Source: Tubiluchus corallicola (lineage: Eukaryota; Priapulida; Priapulimorpha; Priapulimorphida; Tubiluchidae). From it: a DNA stretch of 64,000 nucleotides. The position numbers were made by a program, and so were the translations under genes. Every line of letters starts with the position of its first letter. Position 1 is the first letter of the stretch. A model generated the notes under the pieces. The model did not search any database, was not told the origin of the DNA, and worked only from the letters and a program-made list of their open reading frames with translations. Below are positions 28,301-36,643 of this stretch, in pieces. The DNA lies in assembly GCA_030141605.1 (NCBI GenBank), contig JAQGDQ010000150.1:418627-482626 (forward strand), written 5' to 3'.

Positions 28301-31300
28301 ATGAGACAAAATGATGGCACAGGGCAGAGTTACTGTAAGGAGAGTGAACTTCTTGTACCAGCACAAAGATTTGCACTGCTGAGGAAGAAATCTTTAGTAG
28401 TTTTTCATTCTGTTTTGCAAGTTGAAGAAAAATTATGCTTAATGTCACTAGTATTGGAATTAAAGCCGATGTCTGTTTTTCTTGAAGACACATTTATATT
28501 TGATGTGCTCCATATGGTGGATAGTTTTATACCAACTAGGACTTACAATCCAAATCAAAACTTCAACTGCCGATCATTACCGAGTATTGTACAATATACA
28601 TCAACATGTCTACGCCAGCCAATCAGATTGCAAATGTTGTCGTTGAGCTCTCTCAGTCTTTTAGTCAGTATTCATGCTTCACTGAAATTGTTCCTGGCTT
28701 CACATAGTACACCATTAACCTTTGCTGCATTTGAAAGAAGGGATTTTTGCACCACACCCAAGCAGCTCATCAATGCCATCTTGTCGCATTATGTTACATC
28801 GACAGTTCTCCGAGCAGGTATAATTAAACATTACTTATGCTGTTAGCTTAAACTTTGTTTGAAGTTTGGTATATGGAGCTGTCACTGTATTTCAACAATG
28901 GATAGTTAAATTGACTGAACATGCTCTTAGTTCTACACAAATACAAATTGTTAGAGGTTTTAAACAGCAGCGGGTTACACTTACAAATTGTAACCCGCTG
29001 CTGTTTAAAATGAAATTGTATAGTTTGATTAGACCAAGGAATTAATTTCCAATTGTTCAAGTTGCCTTGTTAAATTTGAGACTAACACTGTGTGTATACA
29101 CATGTATGTATTTACATGTATTTTAGGGCTTGTGGTAGGCTCCCTCGATCTGTTAGGGAATCCTACATGCCTGCTGAGAGAAGTAGGTTGTGGAATGGCT
29201 GATTTTGTGAGACTGCCCTATGAAGCAATAAGTGGAGGGCCTGGTTCATTTATTAGAGGAGTTTCGCAAGGGGCATCTTCTTTACTTCGACATATATCTG
29301 CTGGTAAATAATGTATAATACATTCTGCTCCGATTTTGTAGTGTGGTGTAAAAAAGTCGTTGATTGAGGTCAGTGATTTTGTAGTCATAGTTATAAATAC
29401 ATTTGCACTGAGCTTTGTCAAAATGCAACGATACATCCATTATAATTGTTACCTTAATGCTAACATGTTGAAAAGAGAAAGCTATTTTTAATCATTAATG
29501 TTAGTTTTTGTTGTATAAAATTTATACATGCAAAACAATGTTGTGTCGACAATTATGTCTACCCAAGATTACCAAGTTTGCAATTTCTTTTCTAGGTACT
29601 TTAACATCTATGACAAATTTTGCATCAAGTTTTTCAAGAAACATGGATCGATTGTCTCTGGATGAAGATCACTTTATCCGCCAGGAAGCAAATAGGAGAC
29701 ATAAACCCGATCATTTTTCAGCCGGTCTAAAACAAGGTCTTACTGGATTTTGTATCAGTTTGTTAGGTATGCAGAACATTTAGCTTTCTTAAAAGCCCGT
29801 TGTACTATTATTACATTTTTGTATAACTCTTATTAATTAAACATAGAGTATACTGCTCATGACATGTACATTCTGGCACGTAACTGCCAGTTATAAAATT
29901 TTAACCATGAAAGGGATGTAAGAAAATGGCTCAATTTAGTACATTTTACACTAAATTGACTTCTAAAATGGACAAAGGAAAAGAAAGGTGACTTATTAAT
30001 GAAGCAAATTTCAGGTGCTGTGGCAGGTATGGTTGACCAGCCATTACAAACAATTTCTCATTCATCAGCACAGCTCTCTGCATCAACAGCTATGACTGGA
30101 ATTGTTTCTGGTATGGGAAAGGGTTTAGTAGGTGTGGTAACCAAGCCACTTGGTGGTGCAGCTGAATTGTTCTCTCAAGCTGGTCAAGGTTTAGTATTAA
30201 TAGTTTTTTTTCTTGATAACTTGTTGATGGAATTAAACAAATAGCTGAACTAATGTGAGGTTCGCATTTTTATGTGAACAGATGTTGTGGCATACTAGTT
30301 TCTAGAATTATTTTAAGTGAAAACACATGGGTTCATTTGAATAGAATATCAAAAACTTTTCAACTTCTTCATCATTGAAGTGTGTTTTATCATCATTGTT
30401 CTCTTCACGTTCAGTGTAAGACAGTTCCAACAGTCTTTTCCTTTCCTTTTTTGCGTGCAGTTCTCAACACTGCAAGTTGGTATTTAGCACTTAATGTAGA
30501 TTTTATCAATATACCAATGGCATGACCAGAATCTAACCAAGTGTTTTAAGCTGTGTCATGATGTATGCACATCGACTTGAAAAATAGCTGTTTCAATATG
30601 GCAGGCCCAGAATCACATTTAGTTCTGATCATCCTTTCAGTTTAGTACCCAAATCTGAAATGTACTCTATTGTCTAAACATTAGATTTTTATATGGTTTG
30701 CCACAGTTCAAATCAGAACCTACTCAATGGCAGGTTTTACTTATTACCTAGCTCATTGTTAAGGTTAATCCTCTAAGATTAAACACTTAACTATATAGGA
30801 CCTCTTTTGGCCCTCCTCCTCCAACAACAACAAACAAAAACAAACAAAATAAAACCTTTTATTTATATTGTAGGATTGTTGCGTGACATTGGTTGGGAAA
30901 AGTTACCTTACCCATGCTATAATAGTGTTATCTATCCTGTCAGTGAGTTTCCAAATGCCACTGTCAAATATCCTTGGAAAATGTTCCAGACTTTAAACAA
31001 TGCGGAAGTTGTCTGCATTGTGGAAGCCAGTCAAATCGTGGCATCTGGACTGAGTCCGACGGTTTACCTTTTGTTGACGCCAGAGGTATTTGTCATATTA
31101 TGTTGTTATAAAACTGTTGATATTGTATACCAGTTGGCAAATTTTATACTGATTTAAAAATCATTCACAATTAAGAAACTTAAGAAGGCTAAGAGATTAA
31201 AGTGTAGATTTTCTGTGTAGACTTACGGTGCAACATGCAATTAGCTCCTGCGTAACAGCGCATGCAGTGAGACTAGTATCTCGATTTTGTCAAGAATATA

Positions 31301-34300
31301 GCTTTTTAAAAGGTCTTGGTCTTGATAGTCAGTCTCTGTGAGAGTCGACAGTGACGACTATGATAACACTGATAAACAATTTGTGGGTGGTATAGGTATA
31401 TTTAGAATTTGCAGGAGATCCATGGTTTCCCGCAATCGGTGTTTTCCCTGACAAATACACCCAAATTTTGCAGAAAACTGCACAAACAGCCTCTAGAAAA
31501 ACTCGCTTTGTGTAACTGTACCAGCATGTTGAGAAAAATAAGCATACGCACGGGAACAGGGCGAAATGGTCTACAAGATGTGAAGGTATCATTGGCAAGA
31601 GAGGTCTACTGGACGAAATGGAAAAGGTGTATTTCCAATTTGCGCACTATTTGAAACATCCATTGTCTTTGAGTTTGAGACATTTCACTGCAGTTCCAGG
31701 CATTGCCTTCACCCGCTGTTCTACTCTTCTAGGTGTAAGTTATATTTCTTCGCCCATTATCATCCGCGAAGCAATCAGCAAAACTGAAATGGAAAGGATG
31801 TATTTCAAAGTTCTTTTTCAACCCACCAGTGCTGTGCACTGTTTGAAATATCCATTGTCTTTGAGTTTGAGACGTTTCGTGGCAGTTCCAGGTATTACCT
31901 TCACCCGCCGTTCTACTCTTCTACAATTTAGTCACATCTCTTAGCTCGTTATCGTCTGCGAAGTAATCAGAAAAACTATGTAGAATGTTCGTGCATTATT
32001 GAACATCAGTGAATGGGTCTAATAGCATTTGTCGCAGCATATGGTTTAAAATTTGTGTAGTGTAATGTGGGTGGTGTGGTGCAGGTGTTGTGGTATAGTG
32101 TGGTGCGGGTAGGGCATTGGAGTACAATGGTGTGGTGTGGTGCAGAGCAGTGTGGTGTAGCGTGGTGTGGGTGGAGTTGGTGTAGTGTGGTGGGTGTGGT
32201 GTGTTGCAGGTGGAGTGGTGTGGTGTGGGTTGTGTGGTATGTGGTGTGTTGGATGTGGTATGGTTTGTTCCCGTGGGTTTAAGGTTTTTGCGGGGCCTTT
32301 GCTAGTTCACTGTTAATATTCTTACAAGAGTTTTTTTATTTATTTTATGTGCTGTGTATTTTGTATACAAAATAAACAATAATAATAATTAAGAATGTTA
32401 GATCACGTGATAGAGGGCTCCAAAAATTAACAATCTTGTGTTTGCTACTGCTGTCTATGCAGCGTGATGATTTCGCATGTATGCAAATGGGAAAGTCACA
32501 AGCAGCACAGGCACACTGATGTAATTTTATGAAAACCAAAGACAACTTTTACACGCCGTAGGTTATAAACTGTTGTTGTGAAGAGTTGGCATCTTGATAA
32601 CTTGTATATTCCTAACATTGTCAGGGTATAGTTTCCTAATTTTCAAGCTTTTTTACTCCCCTAGTCCCATATTTAAATAATATAATATAAACTAATAAAA
32701 TAATAAAATAATATAAATCTAATAAAGTGATGTTTCAAAGTACAACGTGTATTAATGTTTTAATGTGTGTCCATCCCTGGAGGCAGTATCATCCTGTACA
32801 CTCCTATCTAGGATTTGTGTTTTTTAAATTTTGTTGTTTACTGCAACAATTTTTTTAAATATTTACTTTGGTTTAGAATGAAAGCTTGAAGTAGTTTATA
32901 TTTAGTTTTGTACATTTAGGTCAGTATCCAAATTAGTTAGATTTAGTGTTATTATAGAGTATTTCTTGAACAAATTAAAGCCAACAGATCAGTTTCGGCA
33001 AATCAGTCTGAGTGTTTATCAGCTGTGTATCAGTCTCGATCTTGGTGGTCCCACCCAGCGATTTGTCTGTCTCTTGGTCTGAACTCGATCGCGTAATTTT
33101 AAATTGACCGAGAAATTACGAACACTGATATGTAATTTTTGCCTACCTAAAAACTTAACTCAATAATAATGCTACTAACCAAACCCCGCAAAAGAATTTT
33201 GCACATAAACTCACAATAACAACCCACACCACACCACACCAACCTGCCACACCACTCAATACACCACACGCCACCACACCATACCTCCTACATTATACTG
33301 CAACATAACACCGCACCACACATCACCTATACCACTCCACCAACCTCACACACACCCCACCACACCATCATCAGCACACCACACCACACCATCCATAGCA
33401 CAACACCCACAGCACACTACCACCCACAACACAACACACGGTAATCATGATGTTGATGGCAATGATGATGATGATGCCAACGGTGATGACACCTACAGCA
33501 TCAGCACCGACAATACAGTATCACAGCGAAACCATTCAGAACATTTTGCACAAAGTCGAAACTGTGTGCTATAATAAATGCTCTATGTCTGCCTACCAAT
33601 GACCAATAATGCACAAACATTCTACGTAGTTTTGTTTGCTGCTTCTCAGATGATAATAGGCTAACACAACTTACTTACATGTAAAATCTATAACACTGTA
33701 GAACGGTGGGTGACAACAATACCTGGAACAGCCACACAATTTCTCAAAGACAGTGGATGTTCTAGATAGGGTGTAGCTTTTGGGGGTTGAAAAAGAACTT
33801 TGAAATACACCCTTCCCGTTTCGTCTAGTGGACCTCTCTCAACAAAACCTTCAACATTTTGTAGACCGTTTCGTCCTCTTTCTGCGAATGTGCTTTTTTT
33901 TCCCAACATGCCCAAACAGTTGCACAAATTGAATTTTTTTCTGGAGGCTGTTTGAGCAGTTTTCTGCAAAATTTGTGTGGTTGGGAAAATACCCGTAGCG
34001 GGCATTCGTGGCTCTCCCGCTATATCTAAATATGACTATTACACTATTGAACAGGCTATCTAACCATTACTGGCACCGCCCCGGCACGTTCCCATTCTCT
34101 AGAAATAACAGATATAAGTTTTGCAAAAAATGGCCATTTTTGGAGATTTTTTGCCCCCCATTCGTCCCGTTGGACCCAATTCGAAAAGTAAACACCCAGG
34201 TGCGAACCTATGGGTGGAGACCTTTCATTTGAGGTACGGATTGGCTAAAATGGTGCCGTCGCCTCATCGGTTTTAGATATATACCACTGAAATTAATATA

Positions 34301-35832
34301 TACGATAAGTAAAAGTAACTACATGTATAACTGCTTAATTATTACTTAGAAGGTATGTGTCAGGCAGTCCATTTATTCATTTTGAATCCATTTTGGAAAC
34401 TACATATGAGAATTGTCACTTTTTTTCTGTAGGCTCTCTTTATTATAAGCCAAGCAGAAGACAATCAGCAACAAGCTTTTGCCATTTCTGGAATCCACTG
34501 TGAAGGTGCTAAAACTGATGACAACTTCCTGCATGTGTTTCCTGTTAATGAGCGGGGTAAATTGAATTCTGAGGTATGCACTTATTGGATTGTTTTACTC
34601 TATCCCAACATTTTGAAGAATCAGGATATGATTATTGCTTTACATATAATAAAAGAAATTGGTTTTCCCAACCAGTAGTCCATGTAGATTAAATTTAATG
34701 ATTGTGATTGTATTTTGTTCATTAAGTGTTTGTGAAAATTACTTGTATCTGAAAGAGAATCATGAAGTATTAGCTGTTTTTTAAGATCTCCCAACCTTCC
34801 AAATCTGTGGACCTTATGCTGTCATGCAGCATCCATTGTTCATCCGCAACTCGAGTTTAAGTCAGTTATACCTAAACCACTTGGGGTAGCCTTGAGATTT
34901 TTGGTATGGGGTAACTTTGGGACAAGTTGGTAGTCAAGTACAAAGATCACTCTAAGGGCATATCCAAATCTGGGATAAACAGGTAATAGCTGTACCACAA
35001 TGTTGGACATAGTGGGTGGCTCTGAATCAGCTCAATATGAGAAATTATCGGTGTAGTAGAAGAAGCTGTTAGCTCAGTGTGAGAAATTAAATGACTTGTA
35101 ACTATTGACAAGTCCAACATTGACAAAAGTATTTGACCCCTACCCAGGTGAGAGTTAGATAAATCCTTGATTTGAACATTTGCAATTATTGTGTTATTGC
35201 AATTAAGGCAACTATAAACAGGATCTCTAAGGGTAAAGAATGGTGCTGGTTCAGGAATAAACCATCGACCTCACCTTACGCCCAGAACAAATAAGTTGAG
35301 TACATTTGTATATGAGGTGCCTTGCACATTTGCTTAGAAGAGCATTACAAATTATGTGTCTGAACAGTATATGATTGTTCTTTTTTATGTTTTATCAAAC
35401 AGAATAACCTTGTATCAAATGTCACGATCTTAAAGGTGTCAAACATGAAAGTGAGGGGACCTACAGCATCATCAATGTTTTGGTTTTAATTTACAACCTA
35501 ATGTGTGACCCAAAAATTTTCTTTGGCAAAAGTGTGAGCATTATAAGCATTTTACCTTTACGCTTATTTAGGCAGAAGAACAAGCTAAAGATCGGGTTGC
35601 AGAATTTGTGGATAAAGTATCAGTTTTTACACTAGCCTATAACAATCAGTCAGAGACTTCCTCCACGTGTAGCATGACATCACAAATAAATCAACCCAAG
35701 CAGGGTTTGTATAGATTTCATCAATCATCCAACACATATACCTTCAGCATGGACACAAGACTTCGTGAGTTGTTTCTTTCATTATTTGTGTATGCACAAC
35801 AACTTGAAAGTGGCAACAGCTTGTTTAGCTGA
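1..35832 (+). CDS. VPS13B: VPS13B (COH1) ortholog, bridge-like lipid transfer protein; 48 exons, 5' end outside window
   Basis: VPS13 proteins form long hydrophobic grooves that carry phospholipids between membranes at contact sites; VPS13B acts at the Golgi and endosomes (family knowledge). The reading frame enters at base 2 in the chorein region, in a stretch that matches VPS13B rather than VPS13A, C or D, and it closes at TGA 35830-35832. I followed 48 exons whose phases agree at every junction. They total about 11,925 coding bases, or 3,974 residues, close to the roughly 4,000-residue vertebrate protein, so only about 40 N-terminal residues are missing. No internal stop or frameshift was seen, so the gene looks functional. 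Exon boundaries are given block by block in the next entries. All introns fit GT-AG except possibly the one after exon 4. Most introns are 90 to 900 bp; the largest (31086-34432) carries an inverted-repeat element. Confidence 0.95.
4286..7790 (+). CDS. VPS13B: VPS13B exons 7-14: groove-forming mid-N region
   Basis: Exons: 4286-4471, 4874-5040, 5277-5490, 5813-6030, 6265-6431, 6854-6972, 7137-7251, 7682-7790. Exon 7 opens with the conserved LKLLGVIYCLDPTLLT strand, and exon 9 has a CFIPSAPMP-type strand followed by GMLPSTVVLVFPHL. Exon 10 contains LPWKINLSGFNIYTL, matching a strongly conserved VPS13B block. Phases run 1-1-0-1-0-2-1-2-0 and join without breaks. Window residues are about 852-1283. 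The donor of exon 11 runs straight into a GT microsatellite (6432-6502), so the 5' splice site is partly built by the repeat. Confidence 0.92.
6432..6502 (+). repeat. GT/GCGT microsatellite abutting the exon 11 splice donor of VPS13B
   Basis: The donor GA|GTAAGTGTGTGTGTGCG runs directly into an interrupted GT array ending near 6502. The donor consensus GTAAGT is intact. Confidence 0.9.
7996..12811 (+). CDS. VPS13B: VPS13B exons 15-23: central region with two long exons
   Basis: Exons: 7996-8773, 8889-8997, 9348-9471, 9606-10617, 10744-10884, 11206-11325, 11741-11944, 12242-12504, 12691-12811. Exon 15 (778 nt) has beta-strand blocks such as LQPFDFVVYMPVI, then a hydrophilic insert rich in Asn, Asp and Thr. 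Exon 18 (1012 nt) contains PFDVLLTASRVSLALY followed by a long polar Ser/Asp-rich segment, which is likely a disordered loop, before strands resume at VVNCVIIPILYAVLSQPH. Exon 22 ends in DMVKQHLEELFK. Window residues are about 1284-2240. The long polar stretches sit where VPS13B proteins vary most between animals (inference). No stop codons interrupt the frame. Confidence 0.92.
13120..13545 (+). mobile_element. LINE 3' remnant (RT C-terminus) in VPS13B intron 23
   Basis: A decayed frame reads FGKESLRYRASQIWNDLS, the 'YRGAxxWNxLP' pattern at the C-terminus of CR1/Rex/Jockey-type RT proteins. After an interruption it continues NKTANYKQFLALIKTRDCKS and CECKYC, ending in TAA at about 13545. It is too short to assign a clade. 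It lies in the same orientation as VPS13B. Confidence 0.5.
14017..14280 (+). repeat. TTATC/CTATC pentanucleotide array forming the exon 24 acceptor tract
   Basis: About 260 bp of TTATC units with CTATC, CCATC and TTACC variants, pyrimidine-rich on the + strand, ending ...TTACCTTATCATAG at the exon 24 acceptor (exon starts 14283). The array is the only polypyrimidine tract there. Confidence 0.95.
14283..18241 (+). CDS. VPS13B: VPS13B exons 24-30: VAB-type beta-rich region
   Basis: Exons: 14283-14443, 14813-14991, 16204-16364, 16988-17115, 17436-17636, 17992-18075, 18164-18241. Exon 24 encodes the VPS13B signature GTMTWCYPEPRSLTRV followed by HPVPF; exon 25 continues with LQYWDPLRKIFLDYKDF and the Trp-Arg-Val-Val block. 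Exon 28 ends with a GQAAIHSISAAKELW helix that pairs with a conserved VPS13B helix. Exons 28-30 are all phase 0 and exon 30 is only 78 nt. The acceptor of exon 24 lies at the very end of a TTATC pentanucleotide array, which supplies the polypyrimidine tract. Window residues are about 2241-2571. In the family this section builds the Vps13 adaptor-binding repeats (family knowledge). Confidence 0.92.
14992..16203 (+). other. VPS13B intron 25
   Basis: It holds the pogo-like MITE at 15372-16145; the rest is plain AT-rich intron. Confidence 0.85.
15372..16145. mobile_element. pogo/Tigger-like MITE in VPS13B intron 25
   Basis: The left end reads CAGTTGGCGCCGTTTATTAG and the reverse complement of the right end reads CAGTAGCATTGCTTAATAG; both continue into ...AGACTCAC. 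The ends begin with CAGT and are flanked by TA on both sides (15370-15371 and 16146-16147), the target duplication of Tc1/mariner-pogo elements. The body is about 774 bp and has no transposase frame, so it is non-autonomous. The inverted repeats are imperfect, so the insertion is probably old. Confidence 0.65.
17888..17932 (+). repeat. GT microsatellite in VPS13B intron 28
   Basis: An interrupted GTGTGT run with TTTTT and GC interruptions, 60 bases upstream of exon 29. Confidence 0.9.
18242..19498 (+). other. VPS13B intron 30
   Basis: It holds the CTA/CTG triplet array; 18300-19080 shows nothing I can identify. Confidence 0.85.
19133..19398. repeat. CTA/CTG triplet array in VPS13B intron 30
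   Basis: About 265 bp of ACT triplets interspersed with GCT triplets. It is long enough to read open in several frames (poly-Ser, poly-Val, poly-Leu), which are not genes. Confidence 0.95.
19499..23677 (+). CDS. VPS13B: VPS13B exons 31-35: adaptor-binding beta-propeller-like repeats
   Basis: Exons: 19499-19651, 19892-20047, 20371-20559, 22245-22420, 23516-23677. Exon 31 carries GMGGNWSTGFSIDKLGNF, the repeat pattern seen in VAB domains, ending in the KQ that joins exon 32 at IIVFGE. Exon 34 contains FTPLFVVRTHLPLSLTMNI, the conserved 'both sides of the membrane' repeat start, followed by GQGREHQLWPVGGELTH. Exon 35 closes on ELLWPYNSADKER. Phases are 0-0-0-0-2-2. Window residues are about 2572-2849. 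Adaptor peptides with a Pro-x-Pro motif bind this domain in other VPS13 proteins; whether that holds here is inference. Confidence 0.92.
20560..22244 (+). other. VPS13B intron 33
   Basis: About 1.7 kb of AT-rich sequence. I see no coding frame and no clear repeat boundary. Confidence 0.85.
22421..23515 (+). other. VPS13B intron 34
   Basis: It holds the diverged direct repeat at 23036-23440; otherwise nothing recognised. Confidence 0.85.
23036..23440. repeat. Diverged direct repeat of about 200 bp in VPS13B intron 34
   Basis: Two copies (about 23036-23220 and 23256-23440) share ATACTAAATTAGAAAGC, a variable middle, and CAGAAATTTACA.TATA..CCACTAGA. Likely an old duplicated intronic repeat. 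Confidence 0.6.
23811..28817 (+). CDS. VPS13B: VPS13B exons 36-42: SHR-BD region and start of the C-terminal VPS13_C domain
   Basis: Exons: 23811-24069, 24488-24661, 25179-25295, 25630-25921, 26443-26595, 26717-26893, 27750-28817. Exon 36 has LMDVKPWCLIINDTDYPLVI, the strand pattern of the SHR-binding domain. Exon 37 begins NTFRIGLPRGDEMFYSDP. Exon 40 carries VYVMIDNEDFPDLLLYNNC followed by a short hydrophobic run, and exon 41 LPIIIPKSSAHYSF. Exon 42, the largest exon at 1068 nt, holds the 'recycled' strands LSIFLQQCCFILLD and SLVLELKPMSVFLEDTF and ends with the highly conserved LLVSIHASLKLFLASHSTP. Window residues are about 2850-3596. Confidence 0.93.
26894..27749 (+). other. VPS13B intron 41
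   Basis: 856 bp of AT-rich intron with nothing recognised. Confidence 0.85.
28958..29010. other. Perfect 22-bp hairpin with 9-nt loop in VPS13B intron 42
   Basis: The left arm (28958-28979) starts TTTTAAACAGCAG and the right arm (28989-29010) ends CTGCTGTTTAAAA; all 22 pairs match. The loop is 28980-28988. On RNA from either strand it would form a GC-containing stem-loop. It could be a small TIR remnant or a small-RNA precursor; the loop is short for a typical animal pre-miRNA. Confidence 0.8.
29127..30188 (+). CDS. VPS13B: VPS13B exons 43-45: ATG2-C/APT1-like helical domain
   Basis: Exons: 29127-29303, 29596-29766, 30015-30188, all phase 1 to 1 and all multiples of three (177, 171 and 174 nt). 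They encode the most conserved helices of the protein: VVGSLDLLGNPTCLLREVG with DFVRLPYEAISGGPGSF, then NMDRLSLDEDHFIRQEANR, then GMGKGLVGVVTKPLGGAAEL. These amphipathic helices in VPS13 and ATG2 proteins contact acceptor membranes or lipid droplets (family knowledge). Because each exon is symmetric, skipping any one of them would not shift the frame. Window residues are about 3597-3770. Confidence 0.95.
30874..35832 (+). CDS. VPS13B: VPS13B exons 46-48: C-terminal PH-like domain and stop
   Basis: Exons: 30874-31085, 34433-34573, 35572-35832 with TGA at 35830-35832. The exons encode YPWKMFQTLNNAEVVCIVEA, then LLLTPEALFIISQAEDNQQQ across the exon 46/47 junction, and a helix QAKDRVAEFVDKVSVF, the layout of the PH-like domain that ends VPS13 proteins and helps target VPS13B to Golgi membranes in vertebrates. 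The tail contains TFSMDTRLRELFLSLF, which aligns in spacing with the vertebrate C-terminal FLSxF segment, so the last exon appears complete. Intron 46 is 3.3 kb because of an inverted-repeat element; intron 47 is about 1 kb. Window residues are about 3771-3974. Confidence 0.92.
31625..31930. repeat. Diverged tandem duplication inside the left arm of the inverted-repeat element
   Basis: Two copies of about 110-140 bp share GAAATGGAAA, CATTGTCTTTGAGTTTGAGA and the ending CCGTTCTACTCTTCT-type. A third related copy lies reversed at 33690-33850 in the right arm. Confidence 0.7.
32050..32275 (+). repeat. GTGTGGTG-rich tandem array
   Basis: An irregular GTGTGG/GTGGTG array on the + strand, part of the left arm of the 2.6-kb inverted-repeat element and complementary in type to the array at 33218-33440. 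Strong strand asymmetry (G/T only over long runs). Confidence 0.85.
33218..33440 (+). repeat. CACACCAC-rich tandem array
   Basis: An irregular ACACC/CACCAC array in the right arm of the inverted-repeat element. Just right of it, 33445-33500 has a short GATGAT-rich stretch. Confidence 0.85.
34574..35571 (+). other. VPS13B intron 47
   Basis: About 1 kb. Slightly less AT-rich in 34790-35300, perhaps an old repeat, but no ends or frames I can identify. Confidence 0.8.
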
Positions 35833-36637
35833 TAATATGGTTAGTTGATTGGTGAGCAATATACATGGTTTTATTGACATTTACAAGGTTTGAGTAAATT
35901 ATTTTTATCATTTCACTAAATTTGCTTCTGACAAATAGTAAATTCTTGATGGGCTTATGATTTATAACAGCTTTGCATTGCTTGTGTGTGTGATCTGTTG
36001 ACTCGACGATATACACTGTCGTTTTGTGAACTTGTATGCATATTTTGTAATATGAATTATGGCTTTTATGGTGTTATTATGTAAATAAGCACTGTGCATT
36101 ATTAACTAGGTGGCTCCTTTGTTTTATATTTAATGGTTTTCAGGTGATTACGTTTTCCTCATGGTGCTTTTGACATTGTTCACGTGCAATGTAACATATA
36201 CAGCACAAACTTGCAGCATATATCACATCTATTCTCTATTGTTCTAGGAGCATCCTTATGTTCCAAGAATCGTATTATTACAAGGATAACTAATAATGAT
36301 AATGCACTAAGATTTTAAGATAAAGTGGGTCTTCTCTCCCTTATGCAGTCTTTGTGATAAGTTTATGCAATGGCGAACAGCTTGTTAATGGCTTTTAAAG
36401 CAACTTTTGTAATTACCGTAGGTAGTACTCCAGAAACATTATAAAAGCCATTAGTGTACATCTATTTTTGCTGAGCATGTGCAGGTTACAAGTTCCATTA
36501 TATTTGAAAAATACAAATTTTATACGGAGAGTCTGTGATAACTATAATTATTATCTGTCATTGCTCAATGCAGATTTAATATGTGGCATGTATTGGGATG
36601 TGTGATATTTATTGTACTTCTGGTTATTTAACGCTCT

Positions 36638-36643
36638 AATAAA
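36638..36643 (+). terminator. candidate polyadenylation signal for VPS13B
   Basis: AATAAA lies about 800 bases downstream of the VPS13B stop codon and would give an ordinary 3' UTR. It is the first canonical hexamer I noticed in this AT-rich stretch, but the motif is common by chance at this base composition. Confidence 0.4.

Larger units (their letters stand above)
31398..34035. mobile_element. 2.6-kb long-inverted-repeat (foldback-like) element in VPS13B intron 46
   Basis: The left arm (about 31398-32300) and right arm (about 33180-34035) are diverged reverse complements. The left reads ATTTTGCAGAAAACTGCACA with CCTCTAGAAAAA; the right, reversed, reads ATTTTGCAGAAAACTGCTCA with CCTCCAGAAAAA. 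The correspondence continues through GTAGAATGTTCGTGCATTAT on the left (GTAGAATGTTTGTGCATTAT on the right) and into GTGTGGTG arrays that meet CACACCAC arrays. About 0.9 kb of AT-rich DNA separates the arms. There is no transposase frame. It resembles a foldback or long-TIR DNA transposon, but could also be two inverted copies of one repeat. Confidence 0.7.

Noticed and set aside
30700-30730. GTTCAAATC-like T-arm of a tRNA
   Set aside because: No cloverleaf arms or anticodon stem could be drawn around it.
35755-35832. Strong donor-like GTGAGT inside the last VPS13B exon
   Set aside because: Similarity to the family C-terminus (FLSxF) continues past it to the stop codon, so no intron is needed.
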